This document shows positions 9,584 through 16,380 of a stretch of DNA of 64,000 bases, piece by piece; positions within the stretch are counted from its first letter, which is position 1, and each line of letters starts with the position of its first letter. This DNA comes from Pseudomonadota bacterium (GTDB lineage: Bacteria > Pseudomonadota > Gammaproteobacteria > Burkholderiales > Gallionellaceae), in assembly GCA_021848465.1 (NCBI GenBank), contig JAJZUP010000001.1:1-64000 (forward strand). Direction: 5' to 3'. The translations under genes were made by a program, and so were the position numbers. The notes below the pieces were generated by a model. That model was not told the DNA's origin. It was given only the letters and a program-made list of their open reading frames with translations, and ran no database searches.

Positions 9584-9618
9584 GGCACCGAATTGCTGAC
9601 TGACACTTCCTCGGTGCC
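9584..9618. repeat. Inverted repeat between convergent genes
   Basis: GGCACCGA at 9584-9591 and TCGGTGCC at 9611-9618 form a perfect 8-base stem with a 19-base loop. It lies in the gap between the convergent STAND and DUF6527 genes, where a bidirectional terminator would be expected. There is no T-run, so the terminator role is tentative. Confidence 0.35.
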
Positions 9619-9695
9619 AAAGTTGACATAGGTAGCCAACCATTCCCATGTCTGCAATAGAACCGGTTGCTGTCTTCGGCATTCCTCTGAGCTAC

Positions 9696-10100
9696 TTATC
9701 TGTCAAACCAAGACGTTACCCAATTTATGCAGCGTTCCAAAATGGAAAGTTTCGATTTTCCACGTTTGTCCTGTTCTACGTGACGACGTATCTGGTACTG
9801 CATGACTCTATCGACTTCCTCTTTGGACCACTGCTGAGCCCACTCAACCTGGCCCCTTTTGATAAAAAAGTGAGACAAGCAAGGTGCGTCGGAAACCAGT
9901 ATGGAAGGTTTAACAGTAGGAAGCCCTTCCTCAATAACGAGTCTGTGCTGATCCAGCAGATTTAGCATAATCCGATGACCGCACCCGCAAGCACAAGCCA
10001 AGGCTGCCATTTCGAAGCGTCGGCTGTAATGAAACTCAAATGGCTTGACTTGAGCAGGGAGCTTTTCGGTCTCGATGATGCGATATACATTGCCGTTCAT
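9696..10100 (-). CDS. DUF6527-like protein, third gene of the ubiquitin-like operon
   Basis: A 134-residue protein with a Cys/His cluster (ACACGCGHRI) that probably binds zinc. It resembles the DUF6527 family, often found next to ThiF/E1-like genes in bacterial ubiquitin-like operons. Its start overlaps the stop of the E1-like gene by 4 bases, which indicates translational coupling. Its role in conjugation or target recognition is not established. An E2-like or accessory role is an inference from position. Confidence 0.6.
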   Translation of the reverse strand: MNGNVYRIIETEKLPAQVKPFEFHYSRRFEMAALACACGCGHRIMLNLLDQHRLVIEEGLPTVKPSILVSDAPCLSHFFIKRGQVEWAQQWSKEEVDRVMQYQIRRHVEQDKRGKSKLSILERCINWVTSWFDR

Positions 10101-11284
10101 GCTGCAATATCCATCGTCATTGCAGCTACGTCAAACACTACGGCATGCGTTTCGGTCAGGCGATCAAAGAAACCCATATGCTGCTTGAAACGAATCACTG
10201 CTAATGCAGCGTTGAGTGCATTGAGTTCTGCAATCTGAGGCTGGTTCCTATATTCTCGATCATGTGCATTTTGTGCCGGCAAGTGCTGAGTGCCGTTGAG
10301 TTTGTCAAAATCTCCATGCTCGCCTCCTGAGGTGCGAACAAATCCATACAAGCCATTTTCACCTTTATTCAGCCCCATTCCCACGTCCACAAATGGCACT
10401 GAAGCATCATGGCAAGATTGAGTAATCATTTGTCGGGACGGGGCGTCGTCAATACAAATGAAGACAAAGTCGAAAACTGCGAGGGATGATAAATTGCTGT
10501 GATCAACACGTTCTACATGCGGCTTGATACCGCCATGAAAGTGGCCGTAGGCATCAGCCAATACATCGACCTTTGGTAAGCCTAGGTGCTTTTCACCATA
10601 GACGCCGGGAAGGCGAAAGAGTGTATGAACATGGACGATGTCGTCGTCGAACAGATGGATCTCATCAAGATGAGTCTTGGCGATGTAGTCCAGCACGTAT
10701 GCGCCCGTGCCCCCGCACCCAATGATGGCCACCTTGCGCTCTCGCAGCTTGTGAGACAGCTCCAGCACACCTTCACGAGCGGATAGCGAGTCAGGGAATT
10801 TCAAAGGACTTAATGCTGTCTGAAGGTGCTTCTCAAGAGCTCGTCTAGGGGTGACGCCAGGAAACTTATGGACCGCAGGCGAAGAAATCAGGGAAAGGTA
10901 CTGATTAATCTTTTCTTCGATGGATGCGTACGGCCGCATCCCTGCTGGTTTGCTTGAAAGCATTCTGTTGCCAACGATTTGATCAGACACCCTGCGGACC
11001 TCTTCGGCAGTACCCGTACCGATTTTTTGCCCGTCGATATTGCATGGCACCTCACCTGTAAAATACATCTTATGGTCAGATGGCCGATCTATCAATAATC
11101 CCTCGCGAAGATCTAATGGGCAGATCATGTCGAGATACTTCAATTCGCCGGAATTGTTCAAATAGGGTACGCCGAAAATGACGAGATGAGCGTTGATAAA
11201 TCCAACGTCATAGCCCTGTTTAACGAGTTCGTCGATAAAAGGATTACGATTCGCCAGTGCCTGTAATTCGGAAGTCCATGTCAT
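10097..11284 (-). CDS. ThiF/E1-like ubiquitin-activating protein
   Basis: A 395-residue protein. E1-like enzymes adenylate the C-terminus of a ubiquitin-like partner. Residues 185-330 hold the Rossmann ATP-binding domain: VAIIGCGGTGAYV at 186-198, an acidic DDD at 213-215 and FICIDDAPSR near 276-285. The N-terminal 150 residues match the DUF6791-type extension seen in bacterial E1 proteins of multiubiquitin operons (HLVIFGVPYLN, then DHKMYFTGEVPC). The gene overlaps the ubiquitin-like gene by 41 bases and DUF6527 by 4, forming a three-gene operon. No JAB peptidase or separate E2 gene is visible nearby. Confidence 0.75.
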   Translation of the reverse strand: MTWTSELQALANRNPFIDELVKQGYDVGFINAHLVIFGVPYLNNSGELKYLDMICPLDLREGLLIDRPSDHKMYFTGEVPCNIDGQKIGTGTAEEVRRVSDQIVGNRMLSSKPAGMRPYASIEEKINQYLSLISSPAVHKFPGVTPRRALEKHLQTALSPLKFPDSLSAREGVLELSHKLRERKVAIIGCGGTGAYVLDYIAKTHLDEIHLFDDDIVHVHTLFRLPGVYGEKHLGLPKVDVLADAYGHFHGGIKPHVERVDHSNLSSLAVFDFVFICIDDAPSRQMITQSCHDASVPFVDVGMGLNKGENGLYGFVRTSGGEHGDFDKLNGTQHLPAQNAHDREYRNQPQIAELNALNAALAVIRFKQHMGFFDRLTETHAVVFDVAAMTMDIAA

Positions 11285-11483
11285 TTTTCACCATCACTTC
11301 TCCGCCGGGTGGCAAAGTACCAGTCAAGTTATCGGAATTGCCTTTGTAGTATTTAACGATGTAGTTCGCGCCCGTGGCACCGGGAAATGCCAAATCGAGC
11401 AACGTCGCATACGATATCTTCTTGTGCGGTACCACTTTCTCAAGTGTGTTTACGAAGATAGTGACTGTCTTGTTATCCGGCAT
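11244..11483 (-). CDS. Ubiquitin-like protein (single multiubiquitin-type domain)
   Basis: The ATG at 11483 has GGAGGA 4 bases before it, and the 79 residues after it match the multiubiquitin domain pattern: TVTIFVNTLEKVV, then KISYATLLDLAFPG, then GGEVMVKNDMDFRI. Codons upstream of this ATG read open but are not domain-like. Only one copy of the fold is present. The C-terminus ends in TGTGES and has no Gly-Gly, unlike ubiquitin. The stop lies inside the next gene, so the operon is tightly packed. The domain call is fairly secure; covalent conjugation is not shown by the sequence. Confidence 0.7.
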   Translation of the reverse strand: MPDNKTVTIFVNTLEKVVPHKKISYATLLDLAFPGATGANYIVKYYKGNSDNLTGTLPPGGEVMVKNDMDFRITGTGES

Positions 11484-11565
11484 AATTTCCTCCAAGTATC
11501 TTGCGCCTCGCGCCATCATGTGTATCACTATGTACTCAATGACGGAGGCAATTGGCCACAGACAT

Positions 11566-11604
11566 GGTTTACAAAAAGCAACTTTCTGTGAAATAATGTA
11601 AACC
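11566..11604 (+). promoter_or_regulatory. Promoter with palindromic operator before the ImmA/IrrE gene
   Basis: GGTTTACA (11566-11573) and TGTAAACC (11597-11604) form a perfect 8-base inverted repeat, 31 bases centre to centre. TTTACA at 11568 fits a -35 box, and AATAAT at 11592-11597 fits a -10 box with an 18-base spacer. The half-sites overlap the -35 box and the downstream edge of the -10 box, as expected for autorepression by the XRE domain encoded next. AGGAGA precedes the ATG at 11624. Confidence 0.55.
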
Positions 11605-11623
11605 AGAATCAGGAGAAAATCAA

Positions 11624-12691
11624 ATGATTGGTCAACGACTAAATCGAGCACGCAAGTTGGCTGGATTGTCACTTCGAGATTTGGGAGCCAAAGTCGAACT
11701 TTCGCACGCTGCTATCAAGAAATATGAAGATGGATTAGCCACCCCTTCATCAGTCAATCTTCTAAAGCTAGCTCGCGCGCTCAATGTACGTACTGAATAT
11801 TTTTTTCGTCCAGAAATAATGGCGCTCGAAACAATTGAGTATCGCAAACGAAGCGCGCTACCCAAGAAGCAGCTAGTGGCCATAGAACACGAGGTGATCG
11901 ATCAGATCGAACGTCGCGTTGAATTGGAGAACCTATTTCCTACTCCTCCGGTTATCCCTTTTGAACCAGTTCAAGGCTTACCTGACTTGGTCGAAGATCT
12001 TGCACAGATAGAAGAAATTGCGGAAACAGTCCGAAATGCATGGGATTTGGGATACAACCCGATTCCAGATCTGGTCGATGTCTTGGAGACTCATGGTATC
12101 CGGGTATTCACGATTGATTCAAATACGGATCAAAAGTTCGATGGATTGGCTGCATCAGTTAATCAGATGCCAATCATCGTTGTGGGAAATAATTGGCCTG
12201 GTGATCGACAACGCTTCACTCTCGCCCATGAACTCGGGCACCAAATGCTCAAGAATCGCCTACCTAAGGAGATTGATGAGGAAGCAGCCTGCAATCGTTT
12301 TGCCGGCGCTTTCTTGATTCCTCGCAAATCGGTAATCCAGGAACTTGGGACTCACCGAAATTACATTGAACTAATGGAACTGGCATTACTTAAAGAGGAA
12401 TTTGGCCTTAGCATGGCTGGTTTACTTTATCGTGCCCGCGATTTAGGTATTGTGTCAGCGGCTTGGCGCAACGATCAGGCGAAACTCTTTCGAATTAAGG
12501 GCTGGCATATTACTGAGCCAGGCAAACCTTATCCGGCTGAAGAGGCGCATGTATTTGAACAGTTGATCTTTCATGCTTTGGCGGAAGACTATATTGGGGA
12601 ATCAAAAGCGGCGGAATTGATGAAAATGTCACTAACTGCTTTCCAGGCGATTCGAGATCTGGAGGGCAGCTATGCAGTTGCTCGTAAGTGA
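11624..12691 (+). CDS. XRE-family HTH and ImmA/IrrE metallopeptidase fusion (antitoxin-like)
   Basis: A 355-residue protein. Residues 1-60 form an XRE/Cro helix-turn-helix (SLRDLGAKVELSHAAIKKYE). A COG2856/ImmA-IrrE peptidase follows, with its zinc motif HELGH at 202-206 and a downstream glutamate region (EEAACNRFAGAFLIP). Such proteins usually repress their own operon and cleave repressors or antitoxins. The last 20 bases overlap the PIN-domain gene, so the two are co-translated. It is divergent from the ubiquitin-like operon and may influence that promoter too. The pair resembles a type II toxin-antitoxin module. Confidence 0.8.
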   Translation: MIGQRLNRARKLAGLSLRDLGAKVELSHAAIKKYEDGLATPSSVNLLKLARALNVRTEYFFRPEIMALETIEYRKRSALPKKQLVAIEHEVIDQIERRVELENLFPTPPVIPFEPVQGLPDLVEDLAQIEEIAETVRNAWDLGYNPIPDLVDVLETHGIRVFTIDSNTDQKFDGLAASVNQMPIIVVGNNWPGDRQRFTLAHELGHQMLKNRLPKEIDEEAACNRFAGAFLIPRKSVIQELGTHRNYIELMELALLKEEFGLSMAGLLYRARDLGIVSAAWRNDQAKLFRIKGWHITEPGKPYPAEEAHVFEQLIFHALAEDYIGESKAAELMKMSLTAFQAIRDLEGSYAVARK

Positions 12692-13163
12692 CGCCAACAT
12701 TCTTATTGATTTAGAAATTGGCGGGCTAATACCGTCTTTGTTCAGTCTTGATCATCAGTACTCAATTCCTGATGTCATCTATTACGAAGAGCTTGTGGAT
12801 CAACACAGCCACCTATTAGATATGGGGCTCATCGTAAAAGAATCAGACGAGATTAAAGTAAAGCGCGTCGAAGAGTTAGTCGTGCAATACCCCAAACCCG
12901 GACGAAATGATATTTTCGCCCTTGTTCTAGCCGCTGCTGAAAATTGCCCTTTACTTACAGGCGACCAAGCATTAAGGGAGGCGGCAGAAAATGAGAATGT
13001 TCAAGTACACGGGACAATATGGTTGATCAATGAAATGGTGCGGACGGGAAAAATTTCAGTTCCTGTCGCACGGAACGCGTATCAAGAGATGCGAAAACAT
13101 GGTCGCCGACTCCCATGGGAAGTTGCTGAGGCAATGTTGGATGATTTGAACAATCCTCCCTAG
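12672..13163 (+). CDS. PIN-domain protein (toxin-like, DUF3368-type)
   Basis: A 163-residue protein with PIN RNase features: LLVSDANILIDLE at the N-terminus gives the first acidic residue, GRNDIFALVLA an internal Asp, and LLTGDQALREAA the C-terminal Asp. PIN toxins are Mg-dependent RNases that cleave tRNA, rRNA or mRNA. It overlaps the ImmA/IrrE-HTH gene by 20 bases and is its probable toxin partner. The natural RNA target cannot be inferred from sequence. Confidence 0.75.
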   Translation: MQLLVSDANILIDLEIGGLIPSLFSLDHQYSIPDVIYYEELVDQHSHLLDMGLIVKESDEIKVKRVEELVVQYPKPGRNDIFALVLAAAENCPLLTGDQALREAAENENVQVHGTIWLINEMVRTGKISVPVARNAYQEMRKHGRRLPWEVAEAMLDDLNNPP

Positions 13164-13296
13164 ACTGCTCTTGCAGTTTTGGCTGACAACAGACCTAATA
13201 TGAAACCACTGAGGCTCGAAAATATCTCGGGCTGAGTATTTCTCAGCGTCTTCTTTGCATAATTCTTCGGACAATTACCTTCGATAGTTCAATAGT

Positions 13297-13370
13297 CCGC
13301 AAAGGCCGAATCTCGGACAAATTCCAACTGATGGATTCAATCATAAAGCATGACGGATTTGCCACATTTT
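13297..13370 (-). repeat. Module-end repeat, copy B (inverted)
   Basis: Bases 13304-13339 are the exact reverse complement of 5468-5503. Similarity continues with scattered mismatches to about 13370, matching the beginning of copy A. It lies in the 430-base gap between the PIN gene and the AIPR gene and runs in the direction of AIPR transcription, downstream of that gene. A short CCCCTT/AAGGGG hairpin near 13478-13500 and no clear ORF make up the rest of the gap. Confidence 0.65.
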
Positions 13371-13594
13371 GACTGGCAATCTTCACGCATTATTGGTGGC
13401 GGAATTGGGCTATAGAATTCAATAAGTCAGATTGATTCGCTTAAGTCTGCTGACACCCACTATCCATGGCTCCCTTAATCCCCTTTTCAGTCGCTAAGGG
13501 GGTGAATCTCTAACTCAGGTTAGGCGCGCGTACGAAGCAACCGTGTACAAACATGACACCCGGCGCCCTCGGCCGATCGATGCCGATCCCTGAA

Positions 13595-15373
13595 TCAGCC
13601 TATACGAGCCTCGGGAACTTCCCCGTACGGAGGTGAGAATGGACGCGCGAACATTGCTTCCCTGCACTCTGGCCGCTTGGCCCACTCTGAGATCATCTTG
13701 CCGTTTGCTGTCTCGTGCAGACGCTCGTTAACCTCCCGCGCCCATATCTCGACCTGCTCGATGAACTGATTTGAAACACCCTGATTACGCCAGACCTTCT
13801 CGAGATCGAAGGTATCCTGATATGTGTTGGCCACAACAGCAACCGTGTAGGCCGCCACGTTTGCCAAGAACGCAGATACGAGCGGCCGAGCCGTCTTGTG
13901 AACCGCCTTGAACACTAAGGCTTTGGCCACGAGGCCCTTGAAGAAAGCAGGGTCGGGAACAACGGGGCTTCCCGCCTCCTCGGCCTCGGCAAGTCGCGTC
14001 ATGAAGCGGTCGAAGCACTTCTGAGTTCCAAGACTTACGACATCAGGGCTGACGTCCCACGCCATCAAGTATTTCGCCAGCTCAGTCTTGGTTATCTTGC
14101 GCGATGCCGGGACGGACTCCTTTAGCGCCTTCAACCGTGCCGGAGTCGTCCCCTCGCGCGAAAGAAGGGTGTTGTAGCTTCCCGCTGCCCTCTCGTAGAA
14201 CCAGCGACCTACTCCGTCTGGGCAATAGATTGCAAGGGATAGACGCTCGACATCCACGTGGAAGGGCTTGTTCGCCGACAGGTCTGACTGCCGTACCGCG
14301 TTCTGTGAGTTTGCATAGCGCGAGATGTCGGAGACCAATGCCTCTTCCTTCGCCGGATCTTCCTCTCTCATTACGATAATTTTCGCGGGCACACGAACCT
14401 TGCTAAGGTCAGCCTCCGGATATTTCCTCTTCGTAAAGTAGATGGACGCCGTAGTCTGCCCCCCATTCACGATCTGCATACCCCGAAGCCAGACGATGCC
14501 GGGCGAGCCGTCCTCAGCTCGCGCGAGCTTCATCTCGTCAGCCACTAAGACAATGCCGTTATTGAAGGCCATGAATCGCTCGGGATTAACGCGCAACGTA
14601 CTCTGTATCCCAGCGTTCACGCCCTTAGCCTTGAGACTCAGGAATGAGCGAACATTGGCTTCAAGCAGCCGAGGACCGAACTTCTCATAGATGTAGCGCA
14701 GTGCTTCGCCGGGGACGGCTGTCAGCGCGTAGTCGTAGTCTCCCGTCTCGCCTGGAACGAACACACAGGGCAGAGGCGATCCTGAGACCTCGTTAAAGTC
14801 GACGACAAGCTCATCTCGTGGCTTGCCCTCAGAGCGGTGGCGAAATAGGCGCTCGATGTCCATCACCTCGAGACGGACCGATTTTCCGCCAACCTCCCTA
14901 GTCTTGAAGCTTTTGGACTTGGCGACCCCGTCCGTGAGAACGAACACGCGTACTTGCTCAAGACCGTCGTATATCTCTCGGATTCTGAGCGCAAGGGAGT
15001 GTGCATCGCTGGATGGGTCGAGCTTGTCTGCAAGACGCCCAGCCGCGCAAAGTTCCAAGAAGCGGACGCACTGTTGAGCTGCTGTCTTCGAATCCTGATC
15101 CTGAATGGGCGTCAGGGTCTCGAAACCCTCGTACAGGCTGACGAAAAGATCGAGTTGATCCGCATCGTCAGAAATGGCGTAGCCGCTTAGTCGCAGATTG
15201 GCGTTCCCAACCTTTCCCTGAAAGTGGCAGACAACAGGCTCGAAGGTCATACCTGCATCGACAAGGTGCTGCATGATCACCTCGCAGAACACAAGTTCAG
15301 CAAAGGGAGAGCCATCACTCATTTGAGCCAATATCTCAGCCCGCGTCTCTATAAGAAAGTCATTAAGAGTCAT
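13595..15373 (-). CDS. AIPR family protein (abortive infection phage resistance)
   Basis: A 592-residue protein with the AIPR core: RFMAFNNGIVLVADE near 266-280 and MQIVNGGQTTASIYF near 299-313. AIPR proteins are linked to abortive phage resistance; their biochemical activity is poorly defined. It is the last gene of the five-gene sigma-MORC-Z1-DUF4420-AIPR operon and overlaps DUF4420 by 4 bases. Base composition is GC-richer than in the flanking island genes, as in the rest of the operon. Confidence 0.85.
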   Translation of the reverse strand: MTLNDFLIETRAEILAQMSDGSPFAELVFCEVIMQHLVDAGMTFEPVVCHFQGKVGNANLRLSGYAISDDADQLDLFVSLYEGFETLTPIQDQDSKTAAQQCVRFLELCAAGRLADKLDPSSDAHSLALRIREIYDGLEQVRVFVLTDGVAKSKSFKTREVGGKSVRLEVMDIERLFRHRSEGKPRDELVVDFNEVSGSPLPCVFVPGETGDYDYALTAVPGEALRYIYEKFGPRLLEANVRSFLSLKAKGVNAGIQSTLRVNPERFMAFNNGIVLVADEMKLARAEDGSPGIVWLRGMQIVNGGQTTASIYFTKRKYPEADLSKVRVPAKIIVMREEDPAKEEALVSDISRYANSQNAVRQSDLSANKPFHVDVERLSLAIYCPDGVGRWFYERAAGSYNTLLSREGTTPARLKALKESVPASRKITKTELAKYLMAWDVSPDVVSLGTQKCFDRFMTRLAEAEEAGSPVVPDPAFFKGLVAKALVFKAVHKTARPLVSAFLANVAAYTVAVVANTYQDTFDLEKVWRNQGVSNQFIEQVEIWAREVNERLHETANGKMISEWAKRPECREAMFARPFSPPYGEVPEARIG

Positions 15374-16380
15374 TTGGTCGTTCCTAGTTGAGAGAGTGCC
15401 ACCTCGAATTCGCGCAAGAATTCACCGGCGTGGTCCAGATTGATTTCGTAGAGAACGCGAGTCACACCGGGCGGGACAACTCCCGGTGTAAGGCGAGGAA
15501 AGCCCTCAGTCACGAAGAGTACTCGCTTCTCTTTTGGCTCGAATCTTCGAGAATACTGTCCCGCATGTGTCTCCGAGTAACCCGCAGCCATGAGACGCTC
15601 ACTCAGATGGGTAGTGACCCCGGGCTCACCCTCGAGACGGCGCGAGACCTCGGCGACCATCTCGGGGAGTGTCGCTCCTCCCTCAGTGCTCGCAAACCTT
15701 ACGGCGGCGAGAAATAGCGGAGATGCTACGGCGTCATCCAACTGCTCCAACGAGCCGATCTTCACCGGAAAACCCGATGAGGACATCGTCGCCTTGACCT
15801 CAATCGCCCCGTCTCCGAGAAGGAAGTCCTGCGGAGCATCGTCCGGCCCGACCCAGCCGCGCACTACGCTCTCTGGCAAAACTCCGGCATCAAGAAGTAG
15901 CGTCATAAAGTAGAGCTCTCCCGCAAGACCAAGTTCCGCCTCGGGACTTAGAGGGCCTGCGCCGCGTGACATGAACTGCTGCCACATGCGCACTCTGCGC
16001 AGCATGGTTCTGAGAATGACAGCCTCGCCCCCCGCCGCTTCTGTGTCCATGGCCCCGGCGACGTCGCCGACCATCTCCGCAAACAGTTCGGGGCTACCCG
16101 ACTCCTTCCTAGACAGAGCTATCCAAGTCCTACAGTCTCCAAATGGATCCGCCCGGACAACCTCGAATCCTTTGCCCTCAGGAAGACGTTCCGAGGATTC
16201 AAGACGGGCAGTAGGAAAGCAGGCGAGAAGAGCCTCCTCGTTACCCGGAAAACGCCTAGCCGCCATGAGCTCGCAGACTCCGGCCGAGGTCACGGGAATG
16301 CCGCGCCAGCCACTTTCCTCCTCACCTAGGCCAGACAGCGCCGCCCAAGCGGCGAGAAACTCGTCAATCGGCCGAGGCAT
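15370..16380 (-). CDS. PD-(D/E)XK motif protein (DUF4420)
   Basis: A 336-residue restriction-endonuclease-fold protein. The probable active site is spread over GLAGELYF (Glu near 154), APQDFLL (Asp near 185) and AIEVKAT (Glu-x-Lys near 194-196). That gives an intact nuclease core. It overlaps Z1 by 17 bases and AIPR by 4 and is probably the DNA-cutting subunit of this defence operon. DUF4420, Z1, MORC-type ATPase and AIPR genes are known to travel together in predicted restriction systems. Confidence 0.8.
   Translation of the reverse strand: MPRPIDEFLAAWAALSGLGEEESGWRGIPVTSAGVCELMAARRFPGNEEALLACFPTARLESSERLPEGKGFEVVRADPFGDCRTWIALSRKESGSPELFAEMVGDVAGAMDTEAAGGEAVILRTMLRRVRMWQQFMSRGAGPLSPEAELGLAGELYFMTLLLDAGVLPESVVRGWVGPDDAPQDFLLGDGAIEVKATMSSSGFPVKIGSLEQLDDAVASPLFLAAVRFASTEGGATLPEMVAEVSRRLEGEPGVTTHLSERLMAAGYSETHAGQYSRRFEPKEKRVLFVTEGFPRLTPGVVPPGVTRVLYEINLDHAGEFLREFEVALSQLGTTK

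Noticed and set aside
9648-9965. 105-codon plus-strand ORF opposite the DUF6527 gene
   Set aside because: Antisense to a gene with a Cys cluster and operon coupling; no domain.
13478-13500. CCCCTT/AAGGGG hairpin as terminator of the AIPR operon
   Set aside because: Stem is only six bases with no T-run; too weak to call.
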